Assembly (NCBI RefSeq): GCF_963676685.1
Contig: NC_092356.1
Coordinates: 18,525,750 to 18,589,749 of the forward strand
Direction: 5' to 3'
DNA from: Mytilus edulis
Lineage: Eukaryota; Mollusca; Bivalvia; Mytilida; Mytilidae
DNA: 64,000 nucleotides
Part shown: in pieces, positions 34,445 through 46,892 of the stretch
How positions within the stretch are numbered: the first letter of the stretch is position 1
Layout of the letters: each line of letters opens with the position of its first letter
Notes under the pieces: model-generated
What the model was told of the DNA's origin: nothing
The model's input: only the letters and a program-made list of their open reading frames with translations
The model's database searches: none
Made by a program: the position numbers and the translations under genes

Positions 34445-37400
34445 TTATTTATTTATTTGTGTTCGCTTATTTGTTTTTGTTTCTCAACACATTTGCATAG
34501 TTCGTTTCATTTCATTTGTCAGTTCCAGGTTTTAGGTTATTCTGTTTATAGTCGGATTGTGAATGACTATTTTAGGTATATCTTGTCACAAATATAAACT
34601 TCCGGTTAAAAACACCAGACGAAAACTCGCCACGTTTGTTTTAGGTTCTTGACATATGTTCTTTATACTGTGTCTGTAAAGATCATTTCCAGAAAAGGTT
34701 AATGTGAAGCATTTTAATGTTGAAATAAGGTACGCGTAATGTCATAATTTTATATACAGAGGTTATCACAAATGTATATATTTTTTTACAAAAATGCAAG
34801 ATGCACCAATAGTCTGCGACAAAAACTGTTATGTATTCGTCCTAAAGTTGAAAGCTCATTTGTAGAAAATACTTCTATTTCTAACAAATTTTACGATAAT
34901 TTTCAATAGCTCAAGCCATTTGTTGATAGTCTAAGCTTATATGGCTTATCTTCTTATGCCTTATGGCTAATCTTGTTTTTGGAACAGACTGCATAAAAAT
35001 CTTCCACTAAACAATTATTAAAGAACTTGTAGAAGATAGCAATAGAATTCTAAAGACAGTATGTAAGCTCTTCAGTTTTCGTATACTTTATAAAACTCTT
35101 TACTACGTTTCCTTACTTGTGCATCAATGTCCTAAATGCTGCCCTTTAACATCTTAGACTAAGGCCAAACAAAAAATATCCTACTGCAGTCTATAATTGG
35201 TCATCATGATGGCTGGTTTTGACTTTGTTATTGTACTTATCATACTTGAAAATTCTGCATTTACATCTCTACACTAATACATTGTACTAGTCCAAATAAT
35301 TATGACATCTTGAAAGGCTATTATATTTTTTTCTTTGACGCCTTACATTGACGAAGAATTTATATATATATGCAAAATTTTTTTAGCTTTCAATGAAAAT
35401 TTGATGGCTAAATAGGGTGTTAAAGTTGAGGGCAAAATATGCTCTTGAGGTCCAACCGAAAAATGGCGGCTTCAGCATTATGATGTCGCAGGAAGGCGTC
35501 AAAGCTAAAATTTAAAATAGCCTTCCAAGAAGTAATAATTATTTGGACTGCTAATACCAGCTTACAAAATAAGGGCAGAATAAATTTTTTCTACTCTTCT
35601 TAATAAAAAAAATGTTTCTAAAGATATGTTTTCATTGTTATTCTAAAGTATTGTACAAAAATGCCAATTTTCTTATGGCCGTTTCAACCCAGACTTCCAA
35701 ATGCTTAAAAACATTTCAGAACTTCAGAAAATTCCACTCCTGGCCTCCATTGGCTTCATCAATCTTAGTGGCAGACAAAACAGGCCAAGCAAATCATATT
35801 TTTAAGAATTTCAAAATGACAAGCACTTTACATATTACACGATTTTCATGCGAAAAAAACCCATCCAAAATGAAAGAAAAACTTTGGGAAAAAAAATCGA
35901 TATTCATGCCATATTTTTGTTCAGGAATACAGTAATGTACAGAGTAGATTAATAAAAATCAATATATATAGATATATAGGAAGATGTGGTGTGAGTGCCA
36001 ATGAGACAATTCTCCATCCAAATAACAATTTATAAAAGTATATTTTTCATAAAAAAAATTTGGTTCAATATAAAGAGATCAATATTCCGACCATACATGT
36101 ACATGTATGTAAATATTCGTATAAATTCCATTGATGTCAAATTTCATGGCTAAATAATAATGAGGTTTCCAATTGAATAGACCCCAATTAATTGCAAACT
36201 ATTTCAAAGCAATATCACACAAACAAATAATATAATTGCCTTAGTTTTAGATAAAAAAGTCATCTTAGAGAAATTTGATTTGGTATAACGATTCAATGCA
36301 TCACTCTGTTTTGACGTCATTGGAATTTAAATGTAAGCAAACAGGGTCAGCAGCTTAAGTATGGAACAACTGTCAACTTCATTCTTTTGATGACTGAGAA
36401 ACAACTATGAGTAACCAAGCTTGACAATACATGGTTTAAATTCTGGGATATGTGTTTTTCCTATTACACCTTTGAAAAAAATAGGGTAGGCAGTTTTTAC
36501 CTTTTTTTTACATTGAGCCTATGGAAGGAACATTCTGACAATGCTTATTTAAAATGACAAAACAAACTTTTTACATGTACAATGTATGTAATTCTTGGGC
36601 TTATAAAATAGCATGGGAACCGTAATAGGAAACACCCATCTTTTTTTATTTGGCCTATGAATGGTATGATGCAGTCCTGTAAATCTGATACTTTGATAAT
36701 CAACGATGGAAATTTTAACGAACTTGACTGGCTTTACAGCCCTTGAACAATCCGGGCTTTGATCATGAATACTTTTTATACCAATACAAAAAAATTTAGC
36801 GGTCATATATTTGTATCACGTCTGAGCAGTGTTCTCCCCAGGGCCTTTTAGCATCATGGTAATGTGAAACTATCTGAAATTATCTTCTTATAGATAGTGT
36901 TACGGATTTGATGCTATAATTTCTAGAAACAAGATGGTATTTAAAAATTTCCTATGATAATATAAATGTATAAGATATTTCTAAGGAGAACTCTTGTTGT
37001 CCAAAGACGCTTACATTGTACATGTAGTTAAATTCAGACAAAATCAGATTACTGAACATGCTGAAAAGTAATCTTTGGGTGCTAATCAATCATATGCCTC
37101 ATATCACGTTTAAATTTGGTTCCATCTTCATTATTTAATCTCTGATGCATAATTTTCTTATAAAGTTATTTTTTTCAGGAAAGAGTTCCATTAGACACCC
37201 CTTTTAATTAACTGTAATTTGGGATGTGTTCATTTAGTGTGATGAGGCCCCATCATAGGGGTGCCATAAGGCACTCTTGGTATAAAATAATCAGATGTGT
37301 CTGGTAATTCCTCCTGTCCACCCATTTACATGTACTCCCTTGTTCATTTCATCCAAAAAAAAAATAACTTTGAAGAAAAACGTTTTTTTTTTTACTAATA

Positions 37401-37847
37401 TGTTAAGTACAAATCAAAACGAGACAAGGCAATCGTTAAAACAATTGAAAGCCAAAATAACCCCATAAAATATTTTTGTTCTTTCAGTTCCTGTACATCA
37501 TGAACATGTACCTTTTATGAATATGTATGGCAAAGATTGATACAAGCTTTCTGTATCTTGGGAGAAAAAAAAATATTGACTCTGAAATAAAATTGTGGGT
37601 GATATCATGTATATTAAAACTACTACATGTATATACTGCAAAGACTTAGAACCCATTGACAAGGGTTATGGTGTGTCGTAATTGTCTTATCTGCTTTTCA
37701 GAAGACTGAATGATGGCATTATTTTTATTCACCATTTCAACTTTTGTATTCTCATTTTTATGTACATTATTTAACATGTTTAAGCTTTATTCAAAGTTAA
37801 TATACATAAACTTTACTTTCAAATGTACTATTCTATCTGTTTTTCAG
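34445..37847. other. intergenic / possible upstream exon and promoter region of the SLC33A1 gene
   Basis: No supported coding region. The SLC33A1 coding exon 1 starts with a splice acceptor, so a non-coding first exon and promoter must lie upstream, probably here; I could not pin them down. An R1 fragment lies at 35975-36050. Confidence 0.4.
35287..35552. mobile_element. MITE with about 60-bp terminal inverted repeats
   Basis: Ends TAGTCCAAATAATTATGACA and the complement of TAGCAGTCCAAATAATTATT. Pairing continues through AAGGCTATT and CTTTGACGCCTT. No coding capacity. Confidence 0.8.
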
Positions 37848-37918
37848 GTTCTTTAAATAGAAGAAACAAAACGGAGTCGAAAGATAATTTTGTATTGACA
37901 ATTGAAAATCAACAAAAT

Positions 37919-40900
37919 ATGACTACTCAACGTAAACATGCTTCCAAACACACAGTGGAAGCAATCAATGCAGAATCATCAGAATCGTTTCCTCATATGA
38001 TGATTTCAACACACGTTGATCAACCAGGACAAGACAGTGATAAACATGATAAACATGATAAACACAGAAATGATGGACTAAAGGGAGACTATGGAAATAT
38101 TTCTTTGTTGATGTTTCTATATATACTTCAGGGAATTCCCTTAGGAATAGGTGGGAGTATTCCAATGTTATTGACAAGTAGAAATGTCAGTTACAAAGAC
38201 CAGGCTGTGTTCAGTTTTGTGTTCTGGCCATTCAGCATTAAATTGTTATGGGCACCTTTAGTGGATTCTTTATATTTTTCCTGGTTTGGACGGCGTAAGA
38301 CATGGCTGGTGCCTATTCAATATCTAATCGGTGTATTTATGTTGGTTTTATCGTGGAATATTGATCAGTTGTTAGGGACAGAGAACGGAGGAGGACATGT
38401 GAACATTGTATATATAACTGTGATATTTTTTATGCTTAATGTTCTAGCAGCCACACAAGATATAGCAGTTGATGGCTGGGCTCTTACCATGTTGTCTAGG
38501 TAATATACAATGTAGATGAACATATTATTTTAGGTTCACATAATTAAAAATTTCCTGATAAGAAGCTTAATCCAGTTGGTAATGGATTCAGGTTTGATTT
38601 AACAAATTGCTCTTTGGTGTTATGTCAAAATAAATTTAGTGATGCTGAATACATGTACACTGTATTGTATAAATTAATTGAATTATGATTTTTTATTATT
38701 ATAGGGATAGTATCTTAGCTTAGAATAAAGTACTGTGGATTCAATTATTTTCGTGGGTACCAATTTTCGTGGATTGAAAACTTGCATATTCGTGGATATT
38801 TAAATTCATGGTTTTGGGAGAGTTTGCATACATTCCTTTAGGAAATTTGTATTTTGTTGAAAATTTCAATTCGTGGTTCTCCCATTTCCACGAAATCCAT
38901 GAAAATTGATATGCAACGAATATTAATTAATCCACAGTATTTGGTTTTACATGAACATGCAAGCATTTTTATTTTATTTTTCAGGCGTAATGTGGGATGG
39001 GCTAGTACCTGTAACTCAGTAGGACAGACAGCTGGGTATTTTCTAGGAAATGTTCTATTTTTAGCATTAGAGTCAGCTGATTTCTGTAATAAATATCTCA
39101 GATCTGAACCTAAAGAAACTGGTTTAGTCACATTAGCAAGTAAGACACATGTCTGTCAGCAGAGTTCTTTTATAAGTCACATGATTGGCTGACAGGGAAT
39201 ATTTTTCATAATTATTTACACTGCATGAAACAATAATACATTACAGCTGTTACATTCATAGATATGCAATATTATATGATCCATAAAAAAAATAACCGGA
39301 ATCAACAAAATACTGGAGAGCAATAGACAATATCAACCACACATTCGTTAAAAAAATACCATCCTAACAAAAACAAACAAAAACAATCTCAACATACATG
39401 TAGGGTCCTAATAGCCTGACTTAGAACAAAATTAGGGGTATTTAAACAGTATAATGTGTACTTAAAGGAGCACTAGCTATGAGATATATAAAAAAAAAAC
39501 TAAAGTAAGATTTTTTTTGTTTAATCAATAATGAAAGTGAAATAGTGAAATAATAATTCGCTTTTAGCAGCCAAAATGGTTCAATTTTGTCAAATTGAGC
39601 GAAGAAACATTGATAATTACTTATTCGCTTCCAAGTGAATAAGTCTACCTTATTAAATCCGTATTCATGTGAACTTCAATTTAACCCCTATAGCTAGAGA
39701 TTGACAACGCATGCATTGTACGTGTACTGTTTATTTAAAGAAAAAGAATGTCAACAATGAAAGTGAAACTACGGTAAATCATTTGATTACTGATTCTATC
39801 CATATAATATCATTTTGATACGGTTGAAAACAATGAGAAACATATTTATCTATAAAATACACTCAAACAGACCTATAAAAATCCAATTGCACGTGTTGGT
39901 TTAATCTATTCATATCTTTATTTATGTTTACATCGCTTATATGGTCATCTGAGGTCAAATCGATAGTTAATTAGATGGCACCTGGACTAAAATACACACG
40001 AAACGAACCTACATATTATCTACCCTATGCTCTGTAAAATGTTCATTTTACACTTTTGGTAGTTTGGATAAATGTTTTACATTGTTATAAATCAAATATG
40101 AGAATTTGAGTCTAATCGGTGACCATGAATTTGACAGTTAGTGTCCCTTTAAACATCCCCATATGTCTACCTCAACCATTTACTGTAAATCTAAACACTC
40201 TATAAACATGATTAAAATGATTTTATCCCCCATGGTACAGCGGTATTTTTTGGAATAAAAATTATGTTTTACAGAACAGCTTCAATAAGAAAATTTACAA
40301 TGAACATGTCGCATAGGTTAATTTTACATTGCAACGAATGAGAATAAATCATACTGTAAGATCACAAATTTGTGTTTATTAGCTGAACCGTGAAATCATT
40401 ATTAGGTCAGGTATACTACCCTCTTTTCGATGTAGCCTAGTCCAACAGACACAGATTAGTTATCTGTTGGACTAGTCTACTCTTATAGGAGGGTTGTTTA
40501 CCTAACACAGTAATGACTTCATGGTTATCAAGCAAGCTAACAAAATATAATACCTTTGTCTACACACTCGATGCAATTGGCTGTAACATGATTAAAATGA
40601 TATTAATTTTAATTTCATTTTAATTTCAGGTTTTTTGTATTTCTGGGGCATTGTATTTTTTACCACAACAACATTAGTGTGGATCTTCAAGCATGAGTCT
40701 GATGATCCTGATGCAGACAGCGAGCAGGGTATTATTGATACATACAAACAACTCATTCGTGTCATACAACTTCCTGCAGTTATATCATACGCTGTTATCA
40801 TACTCACAGCTAAGGTGAGAAGTCTCTTTTTTAAAGAATTTAATTTTTCTTTTTGTAATTTTATTGTAATTTCGCAAGCTCATGCAATAACTATTTTCAT

Positions 40901-43900
40901 TGAAATCTGTCTAAACCCAATGTGGCATAAACTGAAAACCTGGCTTACCATGTAACCAACCATGTTGTTTTAAAACTCCAGTCCTATTGAATCTTGTACA
41001 TTGTAAACATCATCTAACCTAAAATTTGCCAAAAACGAACAAAATCTTAAGTCCCTACACGGTTTTGGTAAGCCAGATTTCACTGTAGTATTATTTTGCA
41101 ATAGGTTTTTGGTATTATTTATGAAGTAGGATAATTTATATCATGTATATATTTCAAATTCATTTTGAGGCAAAAAGTACTGTTTACTTTATCAAAGGTG
41201 ATGGTCTATATTTTATTTGTGCCTTTATAAAATTGAAAGGAAGAAAACCAGTTCAATTAAAATGTTCTAAGTATAATGTTTATAAATGTAACTTGGCAGA
41301 GAAACCTACAATTAAAAAAAAAAGACAAATAAGTGAAAACAAATTAATAAAATGGTTTATAATGCTTTTGAGGGATTTACAAATACTACAGTGTTAAAAC
41401 AGTTATACTTATTAAATTGCATTATTTAAAACACTTTGCAATTTTCCCATTTATAATGAGTTTATTTTATTGTTTATTTTCAATTTTCAGGTTGGATTTT
41501 CTGCTGCAGATTCATTAACAGGACTGAAGCTGATAGAATCTGGTATGCAGAAACAGACTCTAGCCCTGTTTGCTATACCTATGATTCCAATACAGATAGT
41601 TTTACCATTAATAATTAGCAAGTTTACAGCTGGTCCTAAACCAATGGACGTATTTCTCAGGGCAATGCCATTTAGGTTTGTATTATAAATGCTTCTCTTA
41701 ATCAATAAACATATTAGTTATGGGCATGTAATTTTCATATTGTAACACATGCATTCTACAGCCACTTTATATTTGCTTGATCGGCAGCTTAAAAATTTTG
41801 TAGCTAGTAAGCAAATTTTACATACACCCTCCAACCATGTTGTTGCAAATTTTACAGTCATTTCCTGTTTGGCTATAGTTTGAAATTTTACAACACTTAT
41901 TGCACAAGAAAAATTTATATCATTTTTGGTTTTCTTTGCCAAGTTAAAAATGTACATTTATTAACAATTTTCCTAGAAAATATGAATTGAACTTTTTTTC
42001 TTCATTTCAATTTTATTAATACACAAATAACATCCGTGCCAACACCTTACAGTAAACAAGTACTTTTTGCTTTAATGAAAGGGAGTGCTCAGTTATGCTT
42101 CAGCTATCCATACTAGGACAATCAATTGCATACAGCGATTTCGGTTAAGACCTGGTATTGGTCTAGTTATGATAGATACTAGGGTTTATACTTTTGAAAT
42201 GCTTTTTATAGTGTAATTGTAACTATAATTGGATATTTTTGTATTACAGGTTAATGCTAGGGTTACTGTATGCATTTATTGTATGGCTGTCATCACAAGT
42301 ACAGGAGACAAAGGGGAATTTCCCAACCTATTTTTATGCCCTCATATTGGGCAGTTATGCAATTCATCAAGTAAGTCTTTATATTGTTTAAGATTGAATT
42401 TGTTTATATAAATAATAGTAAAAGTCCATAACAATAAAATCACTTTTGTAGTTGATTTCAGTTGATAGATTGGTATGTCCTGCCATCACCATAAGAGGTA
42501 TTTATACACATGGTTATTACTTCAAAACACAGATCATATTCAAAATTTGGGTTGCACCACTTTTCTCATTTTCGAGTAATGCCTCTTTATAAAGTTTAAT
42601 GCAAACGGGTGCATCATGTGTGTCTCATAGACACATTCTCCATTTATTTAAGTAAAATTTCAAGGTACATTCAAGTAACATTTATGTCGTAGAAGAGTTT
42701 CCATAGATCTATCTCAATCAACTACATTTTCAATGTATTTATAGTATTATATAGTACATGTTTATCTCAAATAACCATAAATCACATTTATCTTATAAAA
42801 TTTTAATTTATCATGCATGTATACCAATTGTAGGTAGCATTATACAGTATGTTTGTGTCCCAGATGGCTTTCCATGCAAAAATAAGTGACCCTGCTATAG
42901 GAGGAACTTACATGACTCTATTAAATACACTGGCAAACCTTGGTAAGTTCTGTATAGATATAAGAAGATGTGGTATGAGTGCCAATGAGACACCTCTCTG
43001 TTCAAGTCACAATTTGTAAAAAGTAAACCATTATAGTTCACAGTACAGTCTTCAACACAGAGCCAAAGCTCACACAAAACAGCAAGCTATAAAGGGCCCC
43101 AAAGATGACTATTGTAAAACCATTCAAACAGGAAAACCAACAATCTAATCTATATTAAAAAGGAGAAACACTGTTTTGTAACTGTTTTGTACCATAGCAA
43201 ACTGAGTTTACCTAGCTGTTTCTAGGTTAACTCGAATAATTCAAGCCCTTTCCGTGTCCGATTTTCTCCCACACGAGGGCTTGAACTCCTTGTGATCATT
43301 GGCCGCGTCGCCTGCTCTCTGTGAGAGAGAGCCAATCAGCGGCGATCAGGATATGAGTCTGCGCAACTCTCTTGAAATTGTCTTACCAAACAGGTGTGTT
43401 CAATTAACACAAATCCGATAATAATTAATTAACATCAATTAACATCAGTTTACATCATTTATCATCAATTAACATCCGGAACTCCTCCTTCTTTAGCTGC
43501 CAATTAAAATCAAAATTCCCATATTGCAAAGCGGTGTGAATTTTCCGGTTGACGGTCTTGATCGAGGAAGACGTTCAGGCGTTAATGTAGCCTTCGTAGA
43601 TCAGCGGAATATAACGACTGAATTATTCGGGTTATTTCTAGGTAACCTAGAAAATTCTCTTTGTTTACCGGTGATTAATGTAAAACATCTAAGTCAATGC
43701 ATTTTTAGGGGTCTTGAAGTGTACTCCTTAGGTCACAAGGTCATGTTTAAGAATTGCTGTTGGTCACAGAGTCACTTTGAAGCATATTAATCGTTTGAAC
43801 ATTTTTAAGGTCACAGGTCCTTTTAAATGAGACATCAGGTGGCCTAATTATAAAAGATAAGCAATAAATGGGGAATGTGTCCAAGGGACACAGAAGATGC

Positions 43901-45284
43901 ACCTGCTTGCATATCATATGAAGTTATAAAGGGACATAACTGAAGAACAGACACTACCCAAAATCGTACTTGAACTGAGTTTTGTTGTAATAAGTAGTGT
44001 GTATAATTTTCATTACATTTGGTTGAGGAAAACTTAAGATAGAGAATGGAAATGAAGAATTCAGCATTTTTTTTCTGTTTTTAAAGGGGCATAACTCTAA
44101 TACAGTAAAAGGGACACCACCAAAAATGTAATGCCCCCTCTTAGTGGAGGGGGCATAAAGACAATACAAAACAGCACAATTGGCAAAAACCCTTCTAAAA
44201 TTTCATAGATAACCACTGATAATGTTCTTACTTTAAACAGAAAGTAGCTGTCATTCACATTATCAAAAATTACTATTTTAGATTTCAAAACAGAAATGTG
44301 ATTCACAAATGTTAGTAATGGCACTAAAAATCCATCAATTCATGTTTTTTTTTTTCTCAAAAAAATCCCCTATAAAAAAATAAAATCTTAAAACTTAAAA
44401 AAGTTTTTGCGAAATTTGTAGAACTGCAAAATGCTCCTTTAACTTGAACTTTGACTGGTTTAATTCATTATAGGTGGTAATTGGCCAGCAACAGTAGCAT
44501 TGTGGTTAGTAGAAGGACTAACATGGAAGTCATGTCATGGAGGTCCTGGTCAGTGTGCCTCTACAGCTGAAACTGAGGTAAGTAGATCAGAATAATCTTG
44601 TGAGATGTTTAATTCTCATTCCATTGCGTATTATTGCTAGTTAAAAATGAAAGATGTTCAATGGTGATATATATACCAGTGTCCCTAACGGAGAAAACAC
44701 TCTCACTCTCAAGAGTTCTGTTTGAAAGACTTTGGGTTGAAAACTTTCAACCAAGTTTTCTTGGCTCCAATGCAGGTGCACTCTACTCCAATTTTAATTG
44801 ACTAAGATTTCAGTTGTCCTACCAAAGATTGGTTGTTTTGTCCAGTTACTCTGGCTTCCTCTACCAATTAAAAACTGACCGCCACAAAATATCACAATAG
44901 TGTTGAAAGTGGTGTTTAACTCTAATCAATCAATCAATCTTGGCTCCTATTAAAGGAAATATTATTTATGTTTGTATATAATTTGAAAATTAACAATGTT
45001 CAAAGTACTGGTAAGAAAAAATTTCAGCAAATCCTTGCATTAACCTGTGTCTTAGGCTTGTACGAATAGAATTATATTTCGAGACAATTTTAATGTTATT
45101 CTATATGGACAATTTCTATTTTTAGGCTTGTACATCAGCAGGAGGAAACTGTCAAACAGAGATTGATGGATATTATATAGAATCATTCCTGTGTGTAGTG
45201 ATAGGTATTTTCTGGTTTCTATGGCGACAGAAAAGAGTACGACAGTTAGACAGACTACCTCTTGATGCATGGAAATGTTCCTAG
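37919..45284 (+). CDS. SLC33A1: acetyl-coenzyme A transporter (SLC33A1 / AT-1), 532 aa, 8 coding exons
   Basis: Exons 37848-38499 (coding from ATG 37919), 38985-39139, 40630-40814, 41491-41675, 42250-42370, 42834-42942, 44474-44577 and 45126-45284. All introns are GT-AG with phases 2,1,0,2,0,1,0, and TAG is at 45282. The ATG at 37823 lies before the acceptor TTTTTCAG and is excluded; MTTQRKHASK is the first in-exon Met. The product is a multi-pass ER/Golgi membrane carrier of the major facilitator superfamily that supplies lumenal acetyl-CoA for acetylation of proteins and gangliosides. Diagnostic stretches: LQGIPLGIGGSIPM (70-83), FSFVFWPFSIKLLWAPLVD (98-116), FGRRK (123-127), ATQDIAVDGWALTMLS (178-193), ASTCNSVGQTAGYFLGN after the exon 1/2 join, GFSAADSLTGLKL, SDPAIGGTYMTLLNT and GGNWPATVALWL. 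The length is close to human (549). The N-terminal cytosolic tail is divergent and carries a DKHDKHDKH repeat encoded by three 9-base units. The C terminus ends KCS. Family assignment is very secure. Confidence 0.96.
38731..38939. mobile_element. MITE in SLC33A1 intron 1
   Basis: Ends TACTGTGGATTCAATTATTT and the complement of ATTAATTAATCCACAGTA; the core repeats TTCGTGG in both orientations. It is 45 bases from the exon 2 acceptor, so the right arm abuts the branch-point region. Confidence 0.75.
39462..40152. mobile_element. TTAA-flanked inverted-repeat element, 690 bp, in SLC33A1 intron 2
   Basis: TTAA then AAGGAGCACTAGCTATGAG at the left, and AGTTAGTGTCCCTTTAA at the right; about 14 of 17 end bases are complementary. 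No ORF. Third TTAA-type element of the window. Confidence 0.7.
40380..40534. repeat. foldback element in SLC33A1 intron 2
   Basis: Nested complementarity: TAGTCCAACAGA / TCTGTTGGACTA in the centre, AGGTATACTACCCTC / GAGGGTTGTTTACCT further out, and AACCGTGAAATCATTA / TAATGACTTCATGGTT at the ends. It ends about 95 bases before exon 3. Confidence 0.8.
42961..43145 (-). repeat. R1 interspersed repeat in SLC33A1 intron 6
   Basis: AAGAAGATGTGGTATGAGTG, CCAATGAGACACCTCTCTG, AGCAAGCTATAAAGGGCCCC, AACCATTCAAACAGGAAAAC. It starts 18 bases after the exon 6 donor. The rest of this 1.5-kb intron (43150-44470) shows no recognisable feature apart from AT-rich DNA and a fragment of R4 near 43870. Strand follows the convention used at 3895. 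Confidence 0.7.
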
Positions 45285-45369
45285 TATAGACATTATAAGG
45301 ATTGACTAATAATTTGATATGATTGTATGGAATAAGTCAGTTATGTATGACGCATTTGGAAAAGATTTG

Positions 45370-45375
45370 AATAAA
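45370..45375 (+). terminator. candidate proximal poly(A) signal of SLC33A1
   Basis: AATAAA 86 bases after the stop. More AATAAA hexamers follow at about 45629, 48562 and 48680, so a longer 3' UTR is possible. Confidence 0.4.
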
Positions 45376-46308
45376 TTTAATCTACAAGCATATCAAGGCA
45401 ATTTGAGAAGGGGCATCATTTTATAAAATAATCAGGCATGTTTTTACACAAAAGTTCCACCAAATTTCTAATGAAAATTGTATCTAGGGTCTTGGGGGTG
45501 GTAAAGCACCTTTCATTTTATTTTGCAATAGCCCTTAGATGTACAGACCTTTGAAAAGGGCAACTAAGAATTCAAAAAGTAAAGTTTGCTTTTATTTTTA
45601 TATAAAATGTTAAAAATTTAAAACCCTCAAATAAAATAACATTTATATCTGGGATTTATTGGAAAATTTAATAAATATTTCTGCTGTACATAATAAATGG
45701 ATGCAATAAAGTGAAGAAAAACATGTGAAAAATATTCAGATGTTAGTTTAATTATGTAAAACAGTAAAAGAAGTTCATTTAAAGTGGTAAAAACCCAAAA
45801 CATTAAATTCATAATAAATTGCAGGCTTGTGATCAGTATTTTTAGAGAACTGTTCAAATTATGTATTGCTATTCAATATAAAAAATCATAATTAATAATG
45901 AAATTGATGATTATAAACTAGACGGTTTCCTATAAATATAGTCAGGAAAACAAATTTTATTACATTTCTTAGAAAAGGGTAATTGATTGTCCGTCCTATA
46001 AAATTTAGTCAGTTAATGGACATTCTGTGTTAACTACTCACACTTATAGACGTTATTGATGTGTATGTGTAAAACAAAATTCTCTTTTTTCCGAATTGGT
46101 TATTTTTTAATTCATCTGTTGTGTATTTTCATGATTATTTATAACTTTATTTACATTCCTTGCATGCTGTGAAGTGTTTAATTTTCCCCAAGGGTTAAAT
46201 TTTTAGTGACAAACTGTGTCACTAATTTGAATTTCACAATTTCTAGGGCCAAACTATGTAACATGTTAAAATTTCACAATTTCTAGAGCCAAATTATTTC
46301 ACAAGTTT

Positions 46309-46892
46309 AAAGGAGTAGGTTCAGTAAGACCCCTTTTTGGCCCCATAATATAGCAGTTTTACAAAATTGTGAAAATGTAAGCTTTTAGATATTTACTGGA
46401 AAGAAGAATGCTTCTGCTACATAAATATGGGCGGTTTTTGACAATACAATGTACATATATCGGGTACTAGCATCATTAAATCATGCTAAATTACTGAAAT
46501 CTTCACAATTTTAGCATTTTAGTTAAATTTTAGACGGTTTCCGTCTTAAATGAAAGTGGCAGCATTCGTGTTCATTCATAATATTGAAATGTAAGTTGAA
46601 TTTGGTGATAATACATAACATATATAAAGGTTGAGGATGAACACGGATGCGGCCACTTTCATTTTTGACAAAAACCATCTGAAAAGTGACGTTTTTTGGC
46701 ATATTTGATGGATTTTTCATATTTAAGCTTCAATTGGAGGATTTTTAATGACTAAATCAGTTAAAATCTTTCCCAAAAAATTATTGAATCAATTGAAATA
46801 GACCCTTAAGTGTTTAAAAAGTGTCCAAAATCTTTCGTTAGATGAACTTGAAATTTGAGGCCAAAATCAGCCCTTACCCGACCTACTCCTTT
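46309..46892. mobile_element. inverted-repeat element with AAAGGAGTAGGT ends and an inner palindrome
   Basis: Left TTAAAGGAGTAGGTTCAG, right GACCTACTCCTTTT. Inside, TGAAAGTGGCAGCATTCGTG and ATGAACACGGATGCGGCCAC form a second inverted pair around a TAACATATATAA centre. Left flank TTAA; right flank TTTG. Confidence 0.7.

Noticed and set aside
37823-37847. upstream ATG for SLC33A1
   Set aside because: It lies in the intron just before a strong TTTTTCAG acceptor; the first ATG inside the exon is at 37919.
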